From Aralia elata (Eukaryota > Streptophyta > Magnoliopsida > Apiales > Araliaceae): 64,000 nt of DNA. The position numbers and the translations under genes were made by a program. Location of the stretch: positions 152,001 through 216,000 of the forward strand of contig JAVJAP010000109.1 in assembly GCA_034770075.1 (NCBI GenBank). The letters are read 5' to 3'. Shown here in pieces: positions 22,243 to 34,346 of the stretch. The notes below the pieces were generated by a model that had not been told where the DNA came from, did no database searches, and worked only from the letters and a program-made list of their open reading frames with translations. Positions within the stretch are counted from its first letter, which is position 1, and every line of letters starts with the position of its first letter.

Positions 22243-23821
22243 CTATAAATCTGAAACTAGCTGAGGCAGGATGGATCAAGTGGTGGATAGATCTGATAGC
22301 ATCAACATCCCCTGCAATCTGCTGCCCCCATCATGTCGATGCGGTCCAATAAAGCAGTGGCTCGGCGGACACTCCCAGAATGAGTATCTATAACTGCCCT
22401 GGTCTGAAATACAATGGCGTCTCTGTCAGCGATGGCAGCGTCTCTAGCCAGAATGGCATCATCTCTCTCAACAAGAGCGGCATCCCTCTCAGCTTCAGTA
22501 GTAATCAAGGCCAGGCGGAGTCGGGTATCCTCGGTAACCCGACTAGGGGCAGAATCAGCTGAGATGGAATGATCTGTGGTATCATCTGGGAAGATCACTC
22601 CAGAGTCATCAAAGGCACCAGTCTGACTAAAACCAACCGGATCTAAGTCTCCGCGTAACCACTGCACGTAAGCAAATGTCTGGAGGTGGCAACCCTCACT
22701 ATGTTCGGCAAAGATCCTGCGAGACCAAAGATCGTATACCCGCAGTAGATCCTTCTCTGTCTGGGATGATATAAGGAATCGGTAGGCGGCCGCACCCGTG
22801 AAAGGGTGAAAATCCTGTGTCTGATCAAACTGCCCTATAACCGCCAAGGGATGATAGGTCGTCACGCCTCTCAAGCCAGCAATAGGGATGAAATCCAGGT
22901 TGGACACGTGAGTCAAGAAGCTCATAAAGGAGCAATAACCGGATGCTAGATCAGGAGATGAAAAGGATCCTCTATAACCAACAAGAATTCTACCCAGGAA
23001 GCCGCATCAGTCCAGCTCACGGGACGAAATGCAAACTGCGTGGTTATGTCATGGCTAAAGCAAAACCCACGGCGATGGAGATGACCGATGGGGCTGAGGT
23101 GGCTCATAAACCACACGTACAATAAGGTCGAGCTCCCTCTGAATACTCTGCCTCAGAAAGACTGACAATATGAGGCTGACATGTACGTATCTGCCAATAT
23201 CATGGGAAGAACGGTATGATCCTCCTGAAGGGCTCTAACGGCCGCGACAACCCGCATGTCCAACTGATCGGGTCCTGTAGGAAAGTACAAAACTGAGACG
23301 ACACAGGCCATCAAAACATCTAATCTCAAGGCACCCCAACGCTCCTCGGATACGGAAAAATCACCAGGATATAGGTGAAAACTGTCGGGTGAGCCGAATC
23401 GGTCAATCAAAAAATGAAGAGGAACCAGATGGTCTGATGTGACCACCGATAGCAGAGCTGTCCTCCGCAACCCAGTGAAAGTCAAGAACTGACGGCGCAT
23501 GGGACCAACTGTGACCCTGGCGCAAGGACCGTCCAAGGGCAAACTGGTAAAGCGAGCATACTCCTCGAGAGTGGGGGTCAGCTCTACTGTCCCTAACCTG
23601 AACACCTGACGGGCAGGGGCCCAATAGCTCAGAATACCCTCCACAAAGCCCGCTGGCACCTGAAAGGATAATAAGGACCAAGAATGTCCCAAAAGATCAT
23701 CTGCGATAATCCTATCAGCCGGCGATAAACTGTCCAACCAGCGGAGGAGACTGCCAACCAACCCTGTGGAAGGAATGGGATCCAAACGTACCACGACATC
23801 TGAGGGCGACATCTGTAACAA
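22243..23821 (-). pseudogene. Broken DUF7745/PMD-like antisense gene B, element 2
   Basis: Homologous to the intact 548-residue gene at 3023-1377. The N-terminal part is open from 23821 to 23153, where a CGA codon has become TGA within YCQSF-RGRVF. The middle (23155-22925) has further disruptions. The C-terminal part is open from 22925 to 22302 and lacks an internal segment found in element 1 (around FGGFSTPTQTLH). A one-base gain near 22325 (MMGAADCR instead of MMGQQIAG) spoils the end. The TTGTTACAG acceptor-like sequence just before the ATG is conserved. Confidence 0.8.
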
Positions 23822-24043
23822 AATAGTATCAAAAAGACTGTACAGGGGTCATTCTCTATCCATGAATAAAAAAGCATGCATCATACAGCTAATAATAAAG
23901 CAAATGAATTTCATAGAGATAAAAGATAAAAACTGTGTATAACTAAAACAAATGAGTTCAGTACATAGTGCATGTAATAATGATAAAAAAGGAAAAAATA
24001 AATCTAAACAGGTGCAGGTACAAAAGCCCTATCCTATCATGAT

Positions 24044-26009
24044 CTAAACAAAGTCAATGTCGTCTATGAAAGCGGGATCCTCGAACTGATCCCCTGGGGT
24101 CGTCGAAGTCGGAGGACCAAAATTCATGTGAGGAATGTATGGCTGCGCTGTGGCATCAGATGAGCTCGGGCTTGCATCATAACCCGCACTGTCAGGATCG
24201 TAGGCGTAAGCATCCTCTGGGGTCCGGCCTAACACCCGAAGATACAGCGACAGCTGCTCCACCTGGCGGGTCAAAGTGGCAATCTGCTCGGCATGAGTGG
24301 GAGTCCGAACGCAGGTAGCCCAATCAGTCATCATCACCGAGCCGGGAACCATGTCTCCAAGAAAGAAAGTGGCTCGGGTCTGAGGACCGATGGTGTGAGG
24401 CACCCACCAGGTCCGAAAAGCCTCGCTCGTACTGGGACCCGTAGACAGCATCCGACCGACCTCCCCGGCTAGCATGATCTCCGAAGGCTGAGAATCTAAC
24501 GGCTAGGAGGTAGTGAAGGGAAGGGAGTGCGGGATGCGGATCTCTCCAGTAACGCATCTGAATGCGCGCTCTCCCAGGTACATCACCCATCCTCCAACAC
24601 TCTGCAAAGTGAGGCGACGGGTGGAAAGCTCAAACTCCAGGCCAGAAGGATGTCCATCGGCAAACCCCACAGTCAGATGCTCGGAGAGGTAGGGAACCCA
24701 GACGACATCAGCGACCGTGATCAACTCCAGCTGAATACGACAATGTGCCAAGCTGCCCGACACTGGGACCTCCTCCAAAGTGTTGTGATGCCATCGCCGA
24801 CCCCGGGGATAGGTATCCAAACCGAGGGTAGTGACGGGCCTCAGGCATGGAAGACGCTCGTAGGCCCAGAACTGCGAACAGAAATAGTGAAAAGCATGAG
24901 TAACCGACAAATGCAGAAAAGAGAAATAAATGAAGGAAAGTCCAGTAAGAAGAGAGGAAGAGAAGCCTCACCAGCAAAAAGTGATAGAATCCGAGCTAAG
25001 CATCTGTCTGTCCCTCCGAACGTAGACACAGACCGTGGAGGAAATAAGCAAAGGTGAACGACCCCCAATCGTAGTCACCGATCCGGTTTACGTCTCTGAC
25101 AGCTCCTACGACGCTGAAATGAATGGTAGAGGAGTTGTTCCCTAGGAAACAACCCCTCATGATGGTCAGAAACAAGTGCCGAAGCAAAATATCACGAGTG
25201 GCCCGATCCGCTGGGAATGGCGCCGCATATATGCCTCCAACAGCGTCCACGGCCAAAGCTCCAGACCGAATGCTGCGGGCCTTGAAGACCAGGTCATCGG
25301 CGGCAAAACCTCGTAAAGCTCGGACCTCTGCTGGAGTGATGTCAAGATCCAGAGGGACGCGGGATCCGGTAAACTCGATGCCCGTAATGTACCTCCAGTC
25401 CCAGGGAGTCAGCACAACCTCACAGTCCAAAAGATGAAGGGACTGGGTCTGGTGAAACCATCTCTCGGACAGAGTCCGCATATAACCCCAGGGGCACTGG
25501 CGGGGAATAATGGTAAAGAAATGGCGAAAGCCCCAGGAGTCCACCACCGCGCGGTAATCACTGTGCAGGGCCGTGTAGAGAGAGTAGATGTTGAACCAGT
25601 TACCCCTCGGCTGGGTAAACTCGGGCACCTGTGGCAATCACTAGTGGGTCATTCCAGATACGAGCGAGAATTGAGAATAGATTCAGAGTAGAATGGAATA
25701 TACCTCATTAGCAACGAGAGATGTCGAGGGGTGACGACTGAGATCCCGACCCAATAGATCGGGTATCTGCACAGAAGCGCCAGATAGGGCGCGATGAGAA
25801 GATGATGCGGGTGTGCTGGAGGATGGCCCCTCTACCGCGACGTCCGGAAGAGCAACCTCCTCAACATCATGGTGATCAGGCCGAATGACAGCCTCCGCCA
25901 ATCGGCGAGCCTGGCGGGTCCGAGGCAGAGCAGGGGCAGGTGCAGCCCTACGACGGCGAACGCCCGAAGTCCGAGACGCAGAAGAGCTATTGGGAGCGTC
26001 AGGATCCAT
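24044..26009 (-). pseudogene. Broken spliced PMD antisense gene A, element 2
   Basis: Same architecture as 5201-3232: exon 1 26009-25704 (306 bp), intron 25703-25629 (75 bp), exon 2 25628-24972 (657 bp), intron 24971-24872 (100 bp), exon 3 24871-24044 (828 bp). All exon junctions are phase 0, and the exon sum is 1791 bp. Exon 1 is intact here (frameshifted in element 1). Two TGG-to-TAG stops occur, at 24998-24996 (after QTDA) and 24505-24503 (after PFTTS). Position 3451 of element 1 (TAG) is CAG here. The PMD motifs WGFRHFF, TLSERW, VLTPWDWRYITGIEF and DYDWGSFTFAYFLHGL are kept. Confidence 0.8.
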
Positions 26010-26789
26010 AGCTGGAATAGAACAGGCGAAGAGGAGGGTAAGTTCCCTGTTGAATTATGTCACGAATATTCTAATTTCCTATCCTCATCATAGAATTAAT
26101 GCAGCATGATGCATGTTTACTATATGTGTCCAAAAAAAAAAAAAAAATCGGCAGAGTTTCGGCTATAAAATGGACATCCCATGCATAGCCTAGCATGTTT
26201 TCAATATACCCAAGCCACAACAGATTCAAATGGCATATTATATGGAAATTGCTACATGAAAGGACCCTAATGCATGATTTTCTACAAAAAAGAAACAACA
26301 AGTATGTGGGACCGCATCACGAGCATAAAATAGGACTCACACAGTTGATACATAGCATGTATATACAATAATATATAGCATAGAATTATAAAGCATACAT
26401 TTCTATCTCTAAGGCATGCAAATAGCCAAATGTATAGCAAAACATTGACGAAATTGAAAAACGATCGGTCAAAATGTTACCTGTAACGCGTAGATCGATC
26501 TAACCGGAGCGGTTTTTGCGAAAAGATTGGAAAGGTCAGCAAAAGGGACGAGCAAAGGTGTGAAAATTGCGTGGGGTACGAATGAAAGTGACAGATCTGG
26601 GAAGCGGCTGGCCGCCTATAAGCCCGATCTTGGCCGCAGATCAATCTGCGGCTGGCCGCAGATCCATCGGCGGCTGGGCCCAGTGCTCCCCCTTGGTCCA
26701 TTGCCAGCTTAATCGATTCTAAAACCCATTTAACTTATAATGTGATAATAAAATACGAGATTTTGATGAAGTAGGTGTCAAACACGGCT
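26010..26789. promoter_or_regulatory. Upstream region of antisense gene A, element 2
   Basis: Conserved with 5202-5990. It includes an A-run (26132-26147) and two palindromes with GCCGCAGAT / ATCTGCGGC arms starting at 26633 and 26655 (the second arm of the latter is altered to ATCGGCGGC). Promoter role is inferred from position. Confidence 0.35.
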
Positions 26790-27465
26790 TCTCAATTCGA
26801 CCGAGTGACCGGATACGAGACCCGGCACCCATAGGACGATCGACCGGTGACGATAATCGGCGATTACGAGATGGGTGACCGGCGACGAAACCCGGCCCCG
26901 ACGAGACGATCGACCGGCGATTACGAGATGGGTGACCGGCGACAAAACCCGGCCCCGACGATACGATCGACCGGCGACGATAACCGGCGATTACGAGATG
27001 GGTGACCGGCGACGAAACCCGGCCCCGACGAGACGATCGACCGGCGACGATAACCGGCGATTACGAGATGGGTGACCGGCGACGAAACCCGGCCCCGACG
27101 AGACAATCGACCGGCGACTATACCCGGCGATCACGAGATGGGTGACCGACGACGAAACCCGGCCCCGACGAGACAACCAACCGGCGACGATACCCAGGGG
27201 TTACAAGATGGGTGACCGGCGACGATACCCGGCCCCGACAAGACGATCGACCGGCGACGATACCCGGAGATCACGAGATGGGTGACCGACGACGAAACCC
27301 GGCCCCGACAAGACAATCGACCAGCGACGATACCGGGCGATTACGAGATGGGTGACCGGCGACGAAACCCGGCCCCGACAAGACGATCGATTGGCGACGA
27401 TAACCGGCGATTACGAGCGGGGTGACCGGCGACGTAACCCGGCCCCGACGAGGCGATCATCCGCA
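26790..27465. repeat. 70-bp tandem array (two 35-bp halves), element 2
   Basis: About nine copies of a 70-bp unit. It is made of a 35-bp half with GATCGACCGGCGACGATAAC and a 35-bp half with GGGTGACCGGCGACGAAACC. It holds the same place as the 35-bp array of element 1 but has a different sequence and a different higher-order structure. Confidence 0.9.
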
Positions 27466-27629
27466 TTGACACCTTGTTGCGAATATCTTGAATGTCTTAC
27501 ATCTTACATTGCATCATAAGTTATATGTGTTGTATCGTGTATGTATTGTCATTCTTGTGCACTGTCATTCCTGCATCGGGTGTCTATTCTTTATCCTGTT
27601 CATTTCATTTAACATTGCATAAACATGAT
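27466..27629. other. 3' untranslated end before polypurine tract, element 2
   Basis: T-rich and homologous to about 8045-8207. An imperfect 12-bp inverted repeat (27589-27600 with 27622-27633) overlaps the polypurine tract. Confidence 0.55.
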
Positions 27630-27642
27630 AAAGAGGGGCAGC
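27630..27642 (+). other. Polypurine tract, element 2
   Basis: AAAGAGGGGCAGC directly before the 3' LTR. Identical to element 1. Confidence 0.88.
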
Positions 27643-29702
27643 TGTAGACACCCAAATTTTGCGTTCCCTATACTAACCGTGACAGAAGGGCAAAATTGTC
27701 AATTGAACCGGCCTGCGAGAGCAAATGATGGGCACAAGCACGAACGCTCAACACCACCGCGACAATTGGCGACCAAAGTTGACGTGACAACAAGGCCGTC
27801 CGAAACGGGCATCCTCGGATGAGGTGACACGTCTCCCGGTAATTCCGGACTGCAAAATACAGGCCTGTCAGTGGAAACCGACGTTACGGCACGAAAGTCG
27901 AGGCGTGACACGAAAATCGAGAAAGTCAAACCGTCCAGCCGCGGATTGATCTGCGGCCAATAAGTGCGCCTTTTGAGAACACGGAACTTGAAACACGGAA
28001 CTCGAAACCAGGTGAGTGGAAGGCAGGCGGCTGGCTTTGGCCAGCCTATTTCAGCTCATTCCCTCTTCAGCATACAGGAGGTTCAGCAGATTGAGAGGAG
28101 AAGAGAATTCAGCATAGCAGCAGCACGGAAATTGAGAGAAAAATAGCTAAATTTTGTAACAAAATAAGAGAGAAAGAGAAAAAAAGAGAGGAATAATACT
28201 CTTTTGATTTGATTGTATCACATATACGTTTTCTTCTATTCAAACTACACAAGTTTACATCCACTTTGATCTCATTTGCAAGGTGAAAATCTCCTTATTT
28301 TTGCAATTTCTATCATATCATTTGATTAAATTAAATGTAATTTTTATATATATTGTTGAACAATCATGGATTAGGGACTATTAGTGAGGGTTCCATCGGA
28401 ACAAAATTCTTCCTAATAACCCGAGGATATCCATTTGGTGAAATTTCTAGCTTGTTTATGGTGATTTATTGGGTGTAATTTATTTAGATTATCATTTTCG
28501 GATATCATGGTGTATTAGGCAAATCCGTGTTGGTTAGTTTCGTAGTATTCATTTTGTGGGCATGTAGTAATCTCGGGTGTGAGCCTAGGAACACGACCCC
28601 GTGGTCCAAATCCGATGATGGACGTTTTCGATGTATGTAATAGATTCAAGGTGCTCGTTTTTTGTAACATGTAACCGTCGGGCCTTAAAACGACGCCAAG
28701 GCGAGAATCGGGTTTAAGGCCCCGTAGTAGTGAAATATGTGATTGTTGGCGTTCGGGGTATTTTGATGGTTTACATGCCCGTGAATAGCCCCCTATGCGT
28801 TTTGATGTTTAATTTGATTTGTAACACCAAACAAAGGATTTCAAAGCCAAAACAATAAAGATTTTTCTAAAATCAATCAAAGTAGGATATTAGCCTCACG
28901 AGGCTAAGAATTGGAAATGCTGATGAAAGTCGATTCCTATTCTACGAGAAAGCTAAAGAGAAGTTGTTTTTAAATGTCACGAAAAATGGTTTTTTATAAA
29001 AAGAAATAAACGTTTTACTAAACCTTGATACATAGGGCGAAAGAGATCCTAGAAATTGCCCATCATTTTATGAAAGCAACGTATAAATCTCGATTCCTAT
29101 TTTGGCTAAGGTTTAATAAATTCATGTTTTACCAAAACAACACTTAATGAAAAATCTCATAGCTTTGCCAATTAAAATCAAATCTTTCTCATAAAGAAAT
29201 AAAGCTTTCTCGAATAGGCCAAAAGACATTCTAAAGCACTCTCAAAATAAAACACGTCTCTTTCATAAAACACCAAAAAGAATTCCTTTTTTATACAAAA
29301 CTCACCACAACATTCATTAGGCACCCACACACACACGCACACATACACATTTCATGAATTAAAGGATAGGAAAACATCAGGGTTGCGGCAACCGTGTTTC
29401 ACGGAAGTCGGGGGGTGCCTAACACCTTCCCCTCGCTTAAGCAAGCCCCCGAACTCTATAAATCTCGGTTTGCAGACCAATTAATTCGGAGTCACATATG
29501 AGCCATCGATTTATAAAAAACGAAAACTCGGATGAGTTGGTATATCCATTTCAAGCATACCAACTGGCGACTCTGGTTAATCGGCTCATCATAAAAAAAC
29601 AAATCTTTCAAAACCCCGTCGACATCTATGCCGACCTTTTCCAAAAAATCATTTAATCAAAAGACCAAAATCGGAAGAGGACGTAAAAACCCGGCGTCAA
29701 TA
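27643..29702 (+). repeat. 3' LTR of Tat element 2
   Basis: Starts TGTAGACACCC, 2060 bp. The end reads GTCAATA where the 5' LTR reads GTCGACA: two transitions changed the terminal bases. This end position is fixed by the following TCATC duplication. The palindrome is at 27938-27957 and the PBS-like 13-mer at 29564-29576. Confidence 0.9.
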
Positions 29703-29707
29703 TCATC
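29703..29707. repeat. Target site duplication (right), element 2
   Basis: TCATC, equal to 12592-12596. Confidence 0.85.
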
Positions 29708-30047
29708 TGATGAGATCCTTGGGTATCTTGTAAAAAAAGGTATTAATTAGTTGTTTTTTTAATGAAGTCAAACCGTATAGATAACAGAACAAAATATTTC
29801 ATTATAAACAGCTTAATAATAAAATGTTATGATTATCCCACAGTGAAAATTTATTAACAATCAACACAAGTTATTCTAACCAATAAAAGAATGTCTAAAA
29901 ATAGAGAAAATGTATTTTATTTTCGATGTTTATTTGTATGAATATATCTGTTTTTTTCAAATAGAAATAATATCTATTTTTTTAAATATAAATACGGGCG
30001 AATAAGAATTTTCTTATTACCAGCTCTACTGACACTTAAAGCCTAAT

Positions 30048-30250
30048 GTTACGTTTGGATTGAAGGAATGGAATGAAAAATAAAATGATTCATTCCATTC
30101 TAGTTGGAATGAGTTATTCCATATGCTCTCTCTCCCTCAAGGAACCAAACAAAATTTTTTTCATTCCAATCGCAACCAAACACAATTTTTTTCATTCCAT
30201 AAGAATAAGTCATTCCATTCTCCCTCCTATTCAACCAATCCAAACATAAC
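30048..30250. mobile_element. MITE-like element
   Basis: 15-bp terminal inverted repeats GTTACGTTTGGATTG (30048-30062) and CAATCCAAACATAAC (30236-30250), one mismatch. The 203-bp interior is rich in CATTCCATTC and its complement. Size and ends fit a non-autonomous DNA transposon. The superfamily is uncertain because no clear target duplication is seen. Confidence 0.6.
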
Positions 30251-33200
30251 ATAAGGATATTTTGGAGGTGATTTGGGCTATATTTGGCCCTAAAAAAAAA
30301 TTCCCTCCCATAATTTTCACTCCCTCATATTAGAAAATACATTCAGTCGAGCCCAATCTCCCTCAATCGTGCCTCAGTCGTGCCCTTTTTCCCTCAATCG
30401 TACCCTATCTCCTTCAATCGTCCCTCTTCTCAGCGGCACCTCCTCTTAGCAGTACCTCCCCTCACTTGCGCCTCCCTCCCAGTCATCTCCCCTCTAATTT
30501 CTCTCTAACTCAGTTTCCTACCCTCTATAAGCTCTCGTCGCGAACACCCAAATCCAATCCCTATGAATATGTTGAAGCTAAGTTCAAAGCTTGGCGACTT
30601 CAATGAAGCAACTACAGATTCTCTACAATTCAGCTTTTGGGTTTGTTCTCAATGCCTTTATGCTTTAATGGGTTTGTTCTTTTTCTGTTTAATTTGTTGT
30701 TGGTATGTAGCAATTCGAGCTAATATTCTTCAATCATTTTTTTATTAGACATTTTGCATTTCTATTTAATCTTCCTCTTTGTGTGTGTTTTTTAAGAACC
30801 ACAGTTTTACTTATGAAGTTCTGTTCTTGATTGTTTGCCCTTTTTCCTTAAAACTTTAATGTTTTAAATCTAATTTTGTATTTTGTTGAAAACTAATGTC
30901 TGAACTAGTATATGTTTCTACTGTTTCAATGGTACCTTTCTTTTTTTTTAGGTTGATAATGTGTCTAGAAGTATCATTGCACTAGTATTTGGTACCTTTC
31001 CCCCCTTCTCATTCCTTTTTAGCTCTTCAGAGGGGAAAAAGGAAGCAAAATGTGGTCTTGATTAGTTTCAACAGAGTGACAATGTCTTTTTTGCACTGTA
31101 AATTAATCTCTTGCTCTAGACTTCTGATCTAGAGAGTTTAAAGGTTATTATATTGTTTATGTTATTATACTCAATAGTCTTTCATAAACAAATTCTTTAT
31201 GTTATGTATCTTAGGGTAGTTAACAACCTGAAAATAGTGTAATTGCTAAAAGTTTTCTAATGCATTTGCTATGATGATTACTCTATTGGCGACAGACTCT
31301 TAGATTTACATTGAAGATGGTAGGGTTTCGTGCAAACACTTGTTCTGGATTATAATATAAACTACACTTACCTCAGATTCTGACAATATCAAATAGGCAT
31401 AAATGATTTCGACAAGATGCATTGCATGTGTAAATATTATTGATCCAAGTGATTTATGAGTTTCTCATTAGTGTTAGTACACTTGCAGATACAGAGTATT
31501 ATGGAAACATGATTATAGATTGTGAAATTATATATTAGTTTATGAACCACTGCTATTATTCTCAGAAAAAATCATTAAAACTATGATATTTGGCATATGG
31601 AAGTTTGGAATTGCTAGGATCTTGAGTACCAATAGAAATCTAAATAATGTTCATTTATTGGTAGTGGAGTGTGATTAATGTAATCATTCATGCTTGTTCT
31701 GATTTGGGTTGGTTAGTATTAACATATCTGAGATTTTTTTCCGCTTAATATTGTTTTACATAATTATATCCACACGTAGCATTCTTGGCACATTAAACTG
31801 GTTCATGAGGACTGACTCATGTGCACCAATTTTTTTTTCATTCTCTTAATAATGTAGCTAGTAACATTAAAATTTAATGTTGGCTTTCCATGCCAAGAAA
31901 AGATAATGTAAAAGATTGAATGATTTATGAATTCTATTATTGCAATATGCGCATTACTTCCGTGGAATGTCTTTTGTTGGTCGTCACTTATCAGTACACT
32001 ACATATATGTATTATATAGTGTGGAATCATAGGAGGTTGTTTAGGAGTTATTTTTATAATGTTGCTTTATGGGGGTGGAATAATCCTTATGTTTTGTCCT
32101 GCTTTTATGTTGTAATTAAGATACCAAAGCCAAGTTGAGGCTGGCTCAGCTGAGTCTTGTTGCACTTGGTGCATTATTTGATACCAAAGTTTATTTTTCT
32201 TTTTATTACTTTTTGTTTTCTTTCCTTTGTTTTTTGCATGTCATGAAGATTATCAAGACTTGAATCTTTCAGATGCTTATTAAATAGGGGACGACACTGC
32301 GGTAGGGTATATGTAACAAGTACATGCACCTGATTTTTTTTTTTTATTATTATTTTATATAAATATATATATATATATACATATATTTCTTTTATTTTGT
32401 TTTCTTTGAATCAATTGCTAAGCTCTTTGCACTGCCAAGGTGCTAAAACATGCCCCTTGCGCGTTAGAAGCACAAAGTGATCATAAAAGGTGGTATGATC
32501 CAATGCTAGTATGTCAGATAGTGTAATATTTTTCTTGTTTTTATTACGGTATGATGCTAAGTTATGTAGCATTTGAGGATGTTCCGTTAAAAGTCTTTTG
32601 GATTTGGGGCTTCTTCCTTTTTTCCTGAATTTCTGCTAATGGTGTATTGAATATTCACGCAGGTTGGACCAAAGATTTGCTTATTGAGAAGATGGGGGAA
32701 GGTTTTATAAATCTGATCACATAGTACACTATTTATGGTATGAACGTTTTCTATAAGACTAACCAGAAAAGTCTACATGCATTTCCTCCACCTTACTATG
32801 ACTTAATTGGTAGCTGATTTGAAATAGAAGTTTAGGGGCTCTGTCTCATTGAAGTAGAACTTTGAACTTTTTGTATGAATATTTGATAAAGTGCATTCAT
32901 AATTTAAGACATGCCATAAACAAATATAGCATTACTTTTTAATTGTTTGAATTCTTAGTTTGAACATATTGCAAAGGATATGAAATCCTTGTTGGTTGAT
33001 TTGGATGATGAGTATAACTTTAATCTGAATTGGGTACTATATTGGGGGAAATCCATAGGGTTTAAGATCCTAACCATTTTGAAAGCTTTACTTATCAAAC
33101 AAAAATTAAATTTGAAAGCTTGGTATTGTTAATGGAGAAATTGGGGCAGCAGTGCAGTGCTGTGTTTGGAGAGCTATATCTCCCTTGTTAGCTAGTTATT

Positions 33201-33387
33201 CTATAATTCTCGGATGTGCCAGTTTTTGGTTATCACTTTTCTTTTTTTAATACCCTTCTAAATCCCTTTAGTATTTGCCATATAGATGCCTCCATTCTTA
33301 TAGTTGTAGAAATTTTCGCTACAACATACAACAAAGATCATGTGTCAAGAGTTCCAAGATTTGAAGTAATTGTCTCTCCCCAACTGT

Positions 33388-33389
<2 letters not shown>

Positions 33390-33433
<44 letters not shown>
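33390..33433. repeat. (CA)n(TA)n microsatellite
   Basis: About 14 CA units followed by about seven TA units. Confidence 0.9.
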
Positions 33434-33492
33434 CTGTTTGATTGTTGTGCTTATCATAACAAACTTGGCTATTCGATTTTAGCCGAAAAAAA

Positions 33493-33618
33493 ATGGCGGG
33501 AAAAGGCAGGAAGGGACTATTGGCTGGAAAGACAACCGCGACAGCTACAACGGCAGTAGCTAACAAGAAGAAGGATAAGAAAAGGCCAATTTCCAGGTCA
33601 TCTCGTGCCAGACTCCAG
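33493..33618 (+). pseudogene. Histone H2A.Z-like first exon (fragment)
   Basis: 42 codons from ATG to a clean donor (CTCCAG|GTATAA). The N-terminus MAGKGRKGLLAGKT, a Lys-rich tail and PISRSSRARLQ match the first exon of plant H2A.Z. In that family the intron follows this Leu/Ile-Gln and the next exon starts with the histone-fold FPVGRIHR. No histone-fold exon is found downstream. Instead, exons of another gene follow in the same direction, so this is a captured or decayed fragment. ARLQ in place of the usual AGIQ/AGLQ is one substitution. It is not expected to give a functional histone. Confidence 0.75.
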
Positions 33619-34235
33619 GTATAAACCCCTTTGTTCTATTTGAAATTTAGCTAAGCTTATTACCTAATTTGAAATAAGTTTGGCCTAAAGTTACCTAAGG
33701 TGATTCAAGGTTCAAATACAAAATATCAGAGAGTTTGAATAGACATGAATATTACCTAAGATGATACCAAGAGAAAATGTTAAATGATCATCTTTTAATG
33801 AACATAATATCCACTTTGACCCTTCTTGCACTCCCACATTAGTTAGGATTTTTACCAAATGTTAATCTACTTGAACTTACATTTGACAATCATCACACTC
33901 ATGATATAATCTTTAATTAAATTGAGCTCAAATAAGATAATAAGGGAGAATTACACTGATTTCTCTCTTATTTAACCAACTGACATGGATTCTCAACTTA
34001 TAGATATCACATGTTACCACACTGAGCAGTCAAATAGGGTTGTAATTTTACCCATATAAACATGTTTGACTTAAACAGAGCAAATGTAAATGTAACAAAT
34101 AAATTTTAACCCATCCTTCTCCTTATTTATAAGGGAAAAGTTGAATTTCAAATATTTAATGTCTTACAATTAGTGAATCGCAACAGCACTACCTTAAGTT
34201 TTATATTATAGTCTTCATAAATTTTCATTGGCCAG
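33619..34235. other. Non-coding, intron-like
   Basis: AT-rich, no conserved frame. It lies between the H2A.Z donor and the acceptor of the first rhomboid exon. Confidence 0.4.
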
Positions 34236-34346
34236 ATTAGAAGAGTTTTTGGACCAGAATTTATGCTGACGTTGTATCTATCTGGGGCAGTTGCTAGCTC
34301 AGTTTTATACTTGGTGTACCATGCCTTTATGAGCTCATCATCAAAG
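34236..34346 (+). pseudogene. Rhomboid-protease-like exon (fragment 1)
   Basis: Bounded by TTTTCATTGGCCAG before and AAG|GTATAG after. 111 bp, phase 0, open. It encodes RRVFGPEFMLTLYLSG and LYLVYHAFMSSSSK, matching the transmembrane region of plant organellar rhomboid-like proteins (RBL), before the catalytic GASGA segment. It is only a piece of the gene. Confidence 0.65.

Larger units (their letters stand above)
12597..29702 (+). mobile_element. Tat/Ogre-lineage Ty3/gypsy retrotransposon, element 2 (complete, defective)
   Basis: Bounded by the 5-bp duplication TCATC and by LTRs starting TGTAGACACCC. Internal order: PBS, leader, gag, protease plus G-patch, possible intron, RT, RNase H, archaeal-type RNase H, integrase, antisense genes B and A on the minus strand, 70-bp tandem array, polypurine tract. 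The second RNase H between RNase H and integrase is diagnostic for the Tat clade. The length of about 17.1 kb is usual for that group. Stops and frameshifts in gag, pol and the antisense genes make it non-autonomous. The LTRs differ by a few percent, mostly transitions, so insertion is fairly recent. Confidence 0.92.
29708..33492. other. Gene-poor interval upstream of captured exons
   Basis: Contains a MITE (30048-30250), a C/T-rich tract (about 30300-30530) with repeated CAATCGT phrases, a promoter-like CTCTATAAG near 30523, and intron-like T-rich DNA with TA runs (32353-32380; 33419-33433) and a CA run (33390-33418). A frame of 61 codons at 30563-30748 is not recognised. This may be the interior of the CACTA element ending at 35973, carrying promoter or intron pieces of captured genes. 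Confidence 0.4.

Noticed and set aside
30563..30748. Small frame near a promoter-like CTCTATAAG.
   Set aside because: It may be a leader exon of a captured gene but has no recognisable similarity. Left unnamed.
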